From Haematobia irritans (lineage: Eukaryota; Arthropoda; Insecta; Diptera; Muscidae): a stretch of 64,000 nucleotides of DNA. The translations under genes were made by a program, and so were the position numbers. The stretch's first letter is position 1, and each line of letters opens with the position of its first letter. Below the pieces are notes generated by a model. That model searched no databases and was not told the origin of the DNA. It saw only the letters and a list, made by a program, of their open reading frames with translations. Location: contig NC_134400.1 of NCBI RefSeq assembly GCF_050003625.1, positions 58,904,066-58,968,065 on the forward strand, in the 5' to 3' direction. This document shows positions 10,424 through 20,310 of the stretch, in pieces.

Positions 10424-11897
10424 AACAACAAGTATATACGGCCGTAAGTTCGGCCAGGCCGAAGCTTATGTATCCTCCATCATGGGTTGCGTAGAAACTT
10501 CTTCTAAACACTGCCATCCACAATCGAATTACTTAAGTTGCGGTAACGCTTGCCGATGGCAAGGTATCTTAAAACCTCCTAACACCATCTTCTAAATTGT
10601 ATGTAAGTCCATACGTGGTATATATTAAATCAAAAAAGATCGATCCAATACGTATATAATTCAGTTTGACAAAGTAGACATAAAATTTTGAAAAAATTTT
10701 CTATAGAAATAAAATTTTGACAAAATTTTCTGTAGAAATAAAATTTTGACAATGATGAAAATTTTATTATGAACCGAATAAAATTTTAACAAAATTTTCT
10801 CTAGAAATAAAATTTTGGCAACATTTTCTATAGAAATAAAATTTTGGTAGATTATTTTTGGCTCTAGTGGCAACCATGATTATGAACAGATATGGACCGA
10901 TTTTTGTGTGATTGGACCAATTTTGGTATGGTTGTTAGCGACCATATACTAACACCATGTTCCAACTTACAACCAGATTGGATGAAATTTGCTTCTCTTG
11001 GAGACTTCGCAAGCCAAATCTGGGGATCGGTTTATATGGGGGCTATATATAATTATGAACAGATGTGGACCAATTTTTGCATGGTTGTTAGAGACCATAT
11101 ACCAACATCATGTATCAAATTGCAGGCGGATCGGATGAAATTTGTTTCTCTTTGAGGCTCCGCAACCCAAATCTGGGGATCGGTTTATATGGGCGCTATA
11201 TATAATTATGGACCTGTGTAGACCAATTTCTGCACGGTTGTTAGAGACCATATACCAATACCATGTACCAAATTTCAGCCGGATCGGATGCAATTTGCCT
11301 CTCTTTGAGGCTTCGCAAGCCAAATCTGGAGATCGGTTTATATGGGGTCTATACATAATTATGGACCGATGTGGACCAATTTTTGCATGATTGTTAGAGA
11401 CCATATACCAACACCATGTACCAAATTTCAGCCGGATCGGATGAAATTTGTTTCTCTTTGAGGCTCCGCAAGCCAAATCTGGGGATCGGTTTATATGGGG
11501 GCTATATATATTGTTGTTAGAGACCATATACAAACACCATGTACCAAATTTCAGCCGGATCGGATGAAATATGCATCTGTTAGAGGCTCCACAAGCCAAA
11601 TCTGAGGGTCCCTTTATATGGGGGCTATTCGTAAAAGTGGACCGATATGGCCCATTTTCAATACCATCCGACCTACATCGATAACAATTACTTGTGCCAA
11701 GTTTCAAGTCGATAGCTTGTTTCGTTCGGAAGTTAGCGTGATTTCAACAGACGGACGGACATGCTTAGATCGACTCAGAATTTCACCACGACCCAAAATA
11801 TATATACTTTATGGGGTCTTAGAGCAATATTTCGATGTGTTACAAACGGAATGACAAAGTTAATATACCCCCATCCTATGATGGAGGGTATAAAAAA
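10424..11897 (-). mobile_element. mini-me/DINE-1-like element, family A, copy 2
   Basis: This is the reverse of copy 1. ACAAGTATATACGGCCGTAAG with the hairpin is at the left and CCATCCTATGATGG at the right. A minisatellite of ~24-29 bp built on AAAATTTTCTATAGAAAT occupies about 10680-10850. The (GTCC) tract is short, at about 11751. It is nested inside the hAT element. Confidence 0.72.
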
Positions 11898-11957
11898 CAA
11901 CAACAACTTTCGAAGATGTATTATAGAACTCTTGTGAATTGAATTTTAAGAAGTTAA

Positions 11958-12178
11958 GGTGGGTATTAAGTTCGAGTTTTGCTGCTAAAATAGTCATTTT
12001 TTCACAATTACTTTTCTTTAATAATTAATTTTAAGGAATACAAACTTTGTGAAAATTTGCTTTTGGCTATTCTCCATCAAGTTATAATAAAATTTGCAGC
12101 AAATATGCATAATTTTATGCCCATTTTTACTGATATAGTTTTCACTTTAGCGGCAAAACTCAAATTTAGTACTCACCA
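11958..12178. mobile_element. Small MITE with ~45-bp inverted ends
   Basis: The left end reads GGTGGGTATTAAGTTCGAG and the right end is its near complement (ACTCACC at 12171-12177). The inverted ends continue into the GCTGCTAAA region. A second copy is at 49697-49918 and a half copy at about 20690-20765. It is non-coding. Confidence 0.65.
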
Positions 12179-12691
12179 TTATGAACCGCTATTCAAGTAT
12201 ACACTTTGATCAGTTTTAATGCTTTCGTCCAATTCATTTTGATCAGTGATGTTTTTCAACTTTCAAAATATTAATATATGGAAAGAGTCTATTGCTTATT
12301 TCAGTTGTGCGTGCTTTTGTGAATTTAATACAAACGTTTTTAATGACATCTTTACCAAATTCAAAAATTCGACACTCATCGCTCGACTTTCCCTAAATAA
12401 CAATATTAATTAAAAAATAATCAATACCAATTTCATAACAATCAAATTCTATATTTGGCAATAAATTTGAGTTTCTTCGGCTCTTGAAAGTCTAATCAAA
12501 ATTTTTGTATCAAATAAACTTAATACTGTTCAAAATAAAAAAGCACCAAAAGCACTAAATGAAAATGCCAGAAAGCACCAAGTCGGTGCTTTTTTTGAAA
12601 AGGCACCAAAAAGGCAATTTGGTGCTTTTTAGAAATCAAAAAGCACTAAATTTGGTGCTAAAAGCACCAAATTGGCAACACTGATCAAACA

Positions 12692-13000
12692 AATGGCGCT
12701 ACTGAAATCTTAATCGTGAAGGTTATTAAAATCGGTGAGCTTGCATTTAATCGTGAACGTGAATTTGTTCGTGAGTGTGATTTTTCTGTGTCTCTGTTTT
12801 ACCGTGAGTGTGAATTTTATCGTGAACGCAAATATTACTCACTCACAATCACGAACACAATTTGATTTTTACGCATGCTCACGCACGACACATTTTTGTT
12901 TAGTCCCGTTCACGCACATTCACGAGATTTAGTTTAAATTCCTTTCATGGCTTTTCGTGAATCACGAAAATGTTTTGTTATTTGGTTTTGAACCCATGCC
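12692..13000. repeat. TCACGAA/TTCGTGA-rich repeat, right half
   Basis: This is the continuation of the element begun at about 8560, after the copy A and hAT insertions. It is rich in CGTGAA and CACGCAC words. Confidence 0.45.
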
Positions 13001-13037
13001 ATTTTAATTGGCGGTGTAAAATACCAAAGTATAATGA

Positions 13038-13199
13038 AGCGCCAAATTCGTGCTGATCCACAAGTATGTTGCCAAGAAGGCCTATGTCTATGGCTTCCTC
13101 CCTTTTTTCGATTCCTTCCACATTCCTCCCAGCACTACAGATATGTCTTCCGCATCATCGCCGCATTCCTCGTCACTGGAACATCCCAATCAAAGTTAA
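13038..13199 (+). CDS. Short GC-richer open frame, possible exon fragment
   Basis: A 53-codon frame is open from just after a TGA at 13035 to a TAA at 13197. Its composition is much closer to 50% GC than its neighbours, and the end is Ser/Pro/His-rich (SSASSPHSSS). No domain is recognised. It may be a captured exon fragment or a retroposed piece. There is no start codon in this frame and no clear splice sites. Confidence is low. Confidence 0.15.
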   Translation, partial: SAKFVLIHKYVAKKAYVYGFLPFFDSFHIPPSTTDMSSASSPHSSSLEHPNQS

Positions 13200-13204
13200 A
13201 ATTT

Positions 13205-14128
13205 TTTTCAAAGTCATTTTTTTTTCAAACATTCTTTCTCTAGGTCTCATGTCCAAAAATATGTAATTTTACTACCACAATTGCCCACATACAACTTTAA
13301 AAATTTCTCACCTTTTGTTTTTTTCTAAGATTCGACTCCCACAAATATTTTATTTGATATGTTCTACAACAGATTTAATACTTTAAAAACTTTTGTTGCA
13401 ATTTTTGAATAAAGTCGCATGTATAAAAACCTTTTTCCAAATTCGCAAATATTTTTTTCTTGAGGCACGTGCGTACTAATAGAAAAAATGTTGCTAATTG
13501 AAAACAAAATTAGCTGGTTTTTATTCTACTTGAAGAAAACAATTGTAGCTTTCGATACTGTTACAGTTTTATGAACAAGAACAACGCTGACAGTGCGTCT
13601 AAAAACACAAAAAGTTGCCCACAGACAACTTTAGGGTGGAAAGAGTTAAAGATGTTTTTCTTAAAAACAGACATAGATTTCCTTGTCTTACTTCAAGCCC
13701 ATATGTCCCTTTAACCAAGAATCTAAATTTTACAAATGATTAACTGAAACATAATGAAGAACATTTTAAAACAACGGTTACAAACTTTTTTTAATGTGTC
13801 CCTAATATGTTGTCCTAAAATATATTTCGTTTTAAGTCAATATTTTTGCCAGTGCGGGTGAATGCACATTTATTTAGACACCAAACATAACATAGTATTT
13901 CGTGAGCTTTACATAGGTTCTAAATAAATATTTCGTTGTGTTCTATTCAGGATGCACACAGAAAAAAAAATCCTTAGTTAAACTAACGCTAAATTTAACT
14001 TATTTTTATTGTAAAAAAATATTTGTTAGTAGTTAAATTTTATTATTTTTTGCGAAATTTTCCACAGACCAATGAAATTTTCGTTTTTTTAAGTATGTCT
14101 CAAATATTTTATGAACTAAACGTGAGTA
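13205..14128. other. AT-rich spacer with degenerate repeats
   Basis: A degenerate CACTGAAAAA-family piece ending GCCAGTGCG occurs at about 13640-13860. At about 13990-14040 is a block that also occurs at 23610-23690. No gene is seen. Confidence 0.4.
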
Positions 14129-14345
14129 CACGCATAGAAGAAACATGATTGTCACAATCATATTCGAAGAACAAAGTAATATGATAGGAGCTATTTTTGC
14201 GGCCACCATGTAACATTTTCACCTGCAACCATGTTGGCTCAGTGAACATGGTTCTAAGAAAAATAAAATTGTCCTCATCTAAAATATTATTATATTGATA
14301 CAAATAATTTTGTTTGAATCAAAAGAAAATGGTCACGATCTAAAG
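14129..14345 (+). mobile_element. Element G, 5' fragment
   Basis: It starts CACGCATAGAAG after a TA. It follows the beginning of the complete copy at 33737 closely until about 14345, where the match stops. It supplies the cleanest view of the G 5' end. Confidence 0.65.
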
Positions 14346-15021
14346 GTAGGTACTATGTTCGGTTTCCGCAGCGAAATCTCATACAAAACCAAAAATGCGA
14401 AAAACTACCGAAATATTTTTTCGTTTGTGGTACTTTGTTTTTTTCGAGTTGAAAAACTGACATAAAGCGCATAGTCCCTAATTAGGTCGTGTTAAATCCT
14501 TCCATATGTTAAGATTAGTTAGTTTGAAAACATGGCGCCATTTGTAATGTGAATTAAGAAATAATTTATTTATTCAAATGATTTGTGTTAAATTATAATG
14601 CAAAAGTGTTTCGCGTTGTTATTTAAAATTGTTATACGATCGATTGACGAAATAAAAATAACATAGAGTAGTATTTTCGTAATAAACTAGCAACCACCAT
14701 CTAGCCGCCCCCTACTACATGATTGAATAGAAATAATGTATATAACATGAAATTTATAGTAAAATGTTACAAATAAAGCTCTATTTAGCGAAGTTCATTT
14801 TACAATGGTTTCTTTTTACTGGGCATCGGGATAATAAACACAAATTATGCTGTCATTTCATGGTAAATATAAAGGAGGCAGTGCTATTGATGATGCAGTA
14901 CTATGGTTGCAACGAATGGAATCACAAGAATAATTTGCTATGTTCCAAAAATAAAATTAGTTGTTCTGAACAAAGTTATACCAAAAATAAATGGTAAATG
15001 TTTATGCCACATAAATAAAAA
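14346..15021. other. Spacer without recognised gene
   Basis: Unique-looking AT-rich sequence. A 77-codon open frame (14764-14997) has no recognisable features. Confidence 0.4.
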
Positions 15022-15186
15022 GTTATACCCTATTCAGGGTTTTATAATTTAGTGCATATGTTTGCAATACCCAGAAGGAGACGAGATAGGCACATGGTGT
15101 CTTTGGCAAAAATGCTCAGGGTGGGTTCCTGAGTCGATATAGCCATGTCCGTCTGTCTGTGAACACATTTTTATAATCAAAGTCTA

Positions 15187-16161
15187 CACGCTCACAAAAA
15201 ATCGCTTCTGTAACATATACTCCCAAACATATTTTGCTTCAAGCATATACATTTTTGGCTATTGCCCAAACATTTATATGTTTGATCTCTTCCAATATAT
15301 AATATGTTTGAAAGCATATTGGTCTAAACAATATATGTTTGGGTAGTCAATTTCCAAACATTTTGTATTTTTGCATCCAAATTCAATAATGTTGTCTTCC
15401 AAAAAACAATATGTTATTATGTGAACATATAATATGTTTGGAAGCATTTTGCACCCAAAAATATTATATGCTTAAAAAAAATTCTCCCAAACAATATTGT
15501 GCTCAACATTTTATTTATTTATTTATATATTTACAATCATAATGAATTATGAAAATAAACAGGTAATATAGGTGCTAACAACATAGGTTTTCGAACTGAA
15601 TGCTCAAAATTTTGTTTCTGCCTAATTGTATATTCCCCCACATCTTTCTCACTTCCACGAGATTTTTTAGTTATTAGCACCTTTTTCTGTAATACAAACA
15701 TTTTAGAAGAAATTATTCAATTTTATGATTTTTTTATTTTAATTTTACCTTTTGCCGGACGGGGATTCGAACAGCGGACCACACAGTTTGTAAGGATCAA
15801 AGAAGTAGCTGATCAATTGCCCAAGGAAAAATAAAATGTTAATTTTGTAATAACAAGCAACAACCACCAACTTAATTCAATATCGCTCCCTGTTAAATAG
15901 CGCTCCAAGCTACTAAACACATATATGTTTATAGGCTATTTCTAAATTAATATATGTTTGCATCCAAGCATATTATATTTACAAACATTTTATGTCCCAA
16001 ACATAATATGTTCTAACATATTAACATATATGTCCCAAACATGTTATGCTAGTTTATGAACATTATATGCTTGCACTCAAAAATATTGTGTTTAAAAATT
16101 TGTTTTCCAAACATATAATGTTTATAGCCAAACATATGAAAAACAGTCTTTTTCATCCGTG
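15187..16161 (-). mobile_element. CACGC...CCGTG element, copy C of the tRNA-like family
   Basis: It begins CACGCTCACAAAAAATCGC and ends TTTCATCCGTG with TA on both flanks. The site in the sister element (GTCTAGGTCGC at 38269) confirms the 2-bp duplication. A degenerate second-type tRNA-like piece remains at about 15750-15800, with B-box GGATTCGAAC on the minus strand. The Ala-type partner is absent, so this copy has an internal deletion. Confidence 0.68.
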
Positions 16162-17059
16162 TAGATCGCAATTTAAGCCCAATCGACTTCAAATTTGACA
16201 CAATTATGTGTTTTGGATCAGAATAGAACCCTATTGAATTTGGAAGAAATCGGTTCAGAGTTAGATATAGCTCCCATATATATCGTTCGCCCGATATGTA
16301 CTTATATGGGGCCAGAAGCCAAAGTTTTACCCCAATTTGGTTGAAATTTTGCACTAGGAGAACAATTAGTAGTATAGTCTAGTGTGCCAAATTTTATTGA
16401 AATCGGTTCAGATTTGGATATAGCTCCCATATATATCATTCTTCCGATATGCACTTATATGGGCCCAGACGCCTGAGATTTACCCTGATTTGGTTGAAAT
16501 TTTGCACTAGGATTACAATTAGCAGTAAAGTCAAGTGTGCTAAATTTTATTGAAATCGATTCAGATTTAAGTCCCGATTTGGACTTATATGATCACAGAA
16601 GCCATAGTTTTAGCGCAATTTGCTTAAAATTTTGCACTAGGAGAACAATTAGTTCAGATTTAGATATAGCTCCCATATATATCTTTCGCCCGATTTAGAC
16701 TCATGTGACCAAAGAGGCCAAGTTTTTACTCGAATTTTGTTGAAATTTTGTAAAGGGATTAGAATTAGCTTTGTTGCTATGCGTGCCAAATTTGGTTGAA
16801 ATCGGTTCAGATTTAGATATAGCTCCCACATATATTTTTTCTGATTTCGAGAAAAATGATCAAAATACATAGTAAAATCGTCACTGTTAGTCGAAAACTT
16901 GTAAAAATAACTCAACTTTATTTCTAATAAATATCTATCGCCATGGGGCGTTAACCGATTTAACCGACTTAAATTTTAAGTCAAAAATTTTCTAAGAAGT
17001 CATAAATATATTGTCGGTTCAGATTTAAAAGTATGTATATGGGAACATAAACCTTTATA

Positions 17060-17992
17060 AAGGGTGATTCTTTTGAGGTTAGGATTTTCATGCATTAGTA
17101 TTTGACAGATCACGTGGGATTTCAGACATGGTGTCAAAGAGAAAGATGCTCAGTATGCTTTGACATTTCATCATGAATAGACTTACTAACGAGCAACGCT
17201 TGCAAATCATTGAATTTTATTACCAAAATCAGTGGCAGAAAATCCGCTTTTTTATCGACAAATTTTGTTCAGCGATGAGGCTCATTTCTGGTTGAATGGC
17301 TACGTAAATAAGCAAAATTGCCGCATTTGGAGTGAAGAGCAACCAGAAGCCGTTCAAGAACTGCCCATGCATCCCGAAAAATGCACTGTTTGGTGTGGTT
17401 TGTACGCTGGTGGAATCATTGGACCGTATTTTTTCAAAGATGCTGTTGGACGCAACGTTACGGTGAATGGCGATCGCTATCGTTTGATGCTAACAAACTT
17501 TTTGTTGCCAAAAATGGAAGAACTGAACTTGGTTGACATGTGGTTTAAACAAGATGGCGCTACATGCCACACAGCTCGCGATTCTATGGCCATTTTGAGG
17601 GAAAACTTCGGAGAACAATTCATCTCAAGAAATGGACCGGTAAGTTGGCCACCAAGATCATGCGATTTGACGCCTTTAGACTATTTTTTGTGGGGCTACG
17701 TCAAGTCTAAAGTCTACAGAAATAAGCCAGCAACTATTCCAGCTTTGGAAGACAACATTTCCGAAGAAATTCGGGCTATTCCGGCCGAAATGCTCGAAAA
17801 AGTTGCCCAAAATTGGACTTTCCGAATGGACCACCTAAGACGCAGCCGCGGTCAACATTTAAATGAAATTATCTTCAAAAAGTAAATGTCATGGACCAAT
17901 CTAACGTTTCAAATAAAGAACCGATGAGATTTTGCAAATTTTATGCGTTTTTTTTTAAAAAAAAGTTATCAAGCTCTTAACAAATCACCCTT
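17060..17992 (+). mobile_element. Deleted rosa/mariner-type transposon, copy 2 (933 bp)
   Basis: It has the same AAGGGTGATT ends and TA duplication (17058-17059 and 17993-17994) as copy 1. The empty site in the sister mini-me element reads CCTTTATATATAG. Length is within 1 bp of copy 1 although the internal deletion is different. Confidence 0.92.
17173..17885 (+). pseudogene. rosa/mariner-like transposase, deleted and frameshifted
   Basis: The start codon and about 20 N-terminal residues are present (MNRLTNEQRLQIIEFYYQNQ). They include helix-turn-helix sequence that copy 1 lacks. The deletion then joins this out of frame to the AENPLFYRQ region. Downstream the catalytic domain is open for 217 codons and differs from copy 1 at only two residues (Ser/Leu and Gln/Lys). 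The Asp residues are all kept. The out-of-frame junction abolishes a full product. Confidence 0.88.
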
Positions 17993-18101
17993 TATATATC
18001 ACCCAACAAATTTGGAGTATTTCAGATGGTATCGAAAATGTAGATCACAAAGTGGTGCATATATAGTCGGCCCGCCCGACTTTAGACTTTTCTAACTTGT
18101 T

Positions 18102-18655
18102 TTTATTTAAATAGCAAAATAATTTTCATGTATTGCACTCATGCTTGCAATCATTTTGGACTGATGTTGATCAGTGCGATAGGCTGGAATGAAGCGATTT
18201 AATTGTTGCTTTTAAGTTTCACTCAGCGACATTCATTGTCCATATATCTTGCATTTTATCAATTCAGTTTTATTACGTGACTGAGATAGTCTCTGGTACA
18301 CAACTCTAACATTCCTTTGTGACGAATTATAAGTCGGGAACAGTGACTTTGGCTTAGGAACTACCCTTGAACGTGAGTTATGGGCTTAAGTTTATTGAAT
18401 TTGAATATGAACTTTACATTATACGCTATACTTTCGTTTGACAAAAAATAATAAGGAAGTAACAATATCGTAAGACGAAGAAAAAAATATATATGTGAGA
18501 AAAAAAAACTAGATGAAAATTTATTGGGTATGGAGTGGTGGTATTAAGTATGAGAAATGGTATGGTTTGTATTTCCATGATGGCTGCACAAAAACCTTTC
18601 AAAGAGTTGTACAGACAGCCACCACATGTATGAGTTTTTGTTGATTTACCCAAAT
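18102..18655. other. Spacer without recognised gene
   Basis: No repeat family was identified. A 75-codon minus-strand frame (18426-18653) ends in a hydrophobic low-complexity tail. It may overlap the far end of the cathepsin remnant but cannot be aligned with confidence. Confidence 0.35.
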
Positions 18656-19340
18656 GACCTTTTACTTTAACATGGATTTTCGATGTATTGAAGCGGCATT
18701 GTTCTTTGCGTGCATGATAGGGAAATTCATTTCAAGTTCAAGTCCTAAACCTCCAATTTTCTCAATGGCATCATAAGCATTATCGGGCAAACCACCATTA
18801 CAAACTGAATCTGTTGTATCACAATCTAATAATTCCTGCTCGGAATATTGTTCCAGTTTATCAGTCCTGACATCATGCAAATCTTCGACATTGCCGGTAA
18901 CACTAAAAGCCCAGCCAGAGCCACATTGACCTTTTCTCTCCAATCGAATTCTTTGGGCAATTCAATGTCTGGAATTTCAGTTTTAGGGGTTAAAGCAGCA
19001 TTACCCTCATCTCGTTGCCCTCAGCAGCATTACCCTCATCTCACATGCCGGTACGTTGTTTATATTCGGAACTGGTCAAATCAGCAAATTCAGTGATACC
19101 ATATTTGGCACTACCACGCTCATTTGCATTCAAATCCTGTATGATTTTTAAATTTTGCTTGAAAAATTCTCACACGCATTTGTCTTTCCATGGTGGTGTG
19201 ATAACGACGATTTTAAGATATTCGACTTTATTCAAACTATGATGATTTTGTTCCTTATGTGTCTTCTTTTCGGCATATTCCAATGAACGAGTAGCGTTTT
19301 TCACCAATTGTTTTGTTGCTGAATTAAGTTTGTTGCTGAA
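18656..19340 (-). pseudogene. Cathepsin F-like cysteine protease pseudogene
   Basis: The best part (18662-18960) translates to the papain-family (C1A) active-site block GQCGSGWAFSVTG. It is followed by the YSEQELLDCDTTDS and CNGGLPDNAY signatures typical of fly cathepsin F-like lysosomal proteases. The catalytic Cys, normally in CGSCWAF, is Gly. Upstream on the minus strand (19000-19340) are prodomain remnants (KYGI, LNAN-type motifs, SLEYAEKKTHKE) spread over several frames with stops. A ~20-bp tandem duplication (18993-19041) adds a further frame change. The downstream half of the protease, with catalytic His and Asn, is not recognisable. It is intronless over this span, so it could be processed or a single exon. 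Confidence 0.8.
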
Positions 19341-19699
19341 TCCGTTCAGCAATTGCTTCGGATGTAAAAGTTTGCATAACAAATTCACGGAATCCATTTG
19401 GATTATTATTGTCCAGTGCTTTGTGAGATTTGGTTCAAAACAATTCAAAAACTGGTAGAAAAAACACTTCAAAAAAATTATTATGAATGCGTGTATGTAA
19501 ACAATCAGCTGCTGCGTATGTATACGTAAAAATATTATGACGTTTGGCGATGTTGTCAATTAAATTGCTGAGAAATAAACGCAAAATAGTTCCAAAATAG
19601 CTGTTTTCTTCGTTCGAAATCTATTGTCAACACTCTCATTTTTCAACGCGAAAGAATGGTTAAGTGAAGTTTTTTTCGTGCCAACAAACATAGTACCCA
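19341..19699. other. Spacer, possible prodomain remnant
   Basis: The sequence 5' of the cathepsin pseudogene may contain further propeptide remnants up to about 19400. Nothing else is recognised. Confidence 0.3.
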
Positions 19700-20045
19700 C
19701 CTTAAAATGTTATGGTATTCGTCAAAAATGGTTTTCTTCCACACCCTCAAAAAAAATCGCTTCTTTAACATATGTTCCAAACATATTTTGCAGGAAGCAC
19801 ATATATTATTGCATACTGCCGAAACATTAATATGTTTGTTTTATGTGAACATATTATATGTTTGGAAGCATTTTGAGCCAAAAATATTATATGCTTGGAA
19901 GAATTTTTCCCAAACACGATTGTGCTCATTCCCTAACATACTCGTAATTTTCACTTACACGAAATTTTTTAGTTATGGGCACCTTTCTCTGTAATACAAA
20001 TAATGTTGAAGAAATTATTCACTTTTATAAATTTTTTAAATTTTA

Positions 20046-20123
20046 CCTTTCGCCTGCACGGAGAATCGAACCGAGGACCATACAGTTTGTAAGCCAACAC
20101 ACTATCCACTGGGCTACGTAGCT
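20046..20123 (-). ncRNA. tRNA-like sequence, second type, in copy B
   Basis: It has minus-strand B-box GGTTCGATTCTCC and an A-box-like TAGCCCAGTGGATAGTG. It is nearly identical to the unit at 9898. Confidence 0.55.
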
Positions 20124-20235
20124 GTTATAGTCACCAGTAGATAATTATCGTTTTAAGTTACATTTATATAGCATAGTTTGCAGCGCCCACGAGCCCATGC
20201 AAACATAACATTATTTAACAGAAACATACATTTGT

Positions 20236-20310
20236 TTGCCACGTGGAGCAGTGGTTACCATGTCTGCCTTGCATGCAAAGGGTCGTGGGTTCAATCCCTG
20301 CTCCGACCGA
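20236..20310 (+). ncRNA. tRNA-like sequence, Ala-type, in copy B
   Basis: It contains GTGGAGCAGTGGTTACCATG and the B-box GGGTTCAATCCC. It faces away from the second-type unit, separated by ~110 bp. A T run follows at about 20320-20342, which would terminate Pol III transcription. Confidence 0.6.

Larger units (their letters stand above)
10320..12683. mobile_element. hAT element with 8-bp duplication, interrupted
   Basis: The ends are CAGTGTTGCCAA and its complement. The flanking 8-bp repeats are ATCAAACA (10312-10319 and 12684-12691). The subterminal sequence repeats AAAGCACCAAA words on both sides. It is the same end type as 2974-4685 but with different subterminal sequence. No transposase is encoded. 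It contains a mini-me-like element and a small MITE. Confidence 0.88.
15022..18101 (+). mobile_element. mini-me/DINE-1-like element, family B, copy 1, twice interrupted
   Basis: It opens ATACCCTATTCAGGGT, has a short GTCTGTCTG tract near 15150 and ends CCCGCCCGACTTTAGAC followed by ACTTGTTTTT. It matches copy 38091-39754. The body consists of ~157-bp units (ATAGCTCCCATATATAT). A tRNA-like-bearing element (15187-16161) and a rosa/mariner copy (17060-17992) are inserted. Both sites can be compared with the uninterrupted copy at 38267 and 39640. Confidence 0.72.

Noticed and set aside
16049..16915. Open frames with GAISKSEPISTKFG or YIWELYLNLNR phrases (also 38264-39371)
   Set aside because: They are unit translations of the family B mini-me-like elements, not protein genes.
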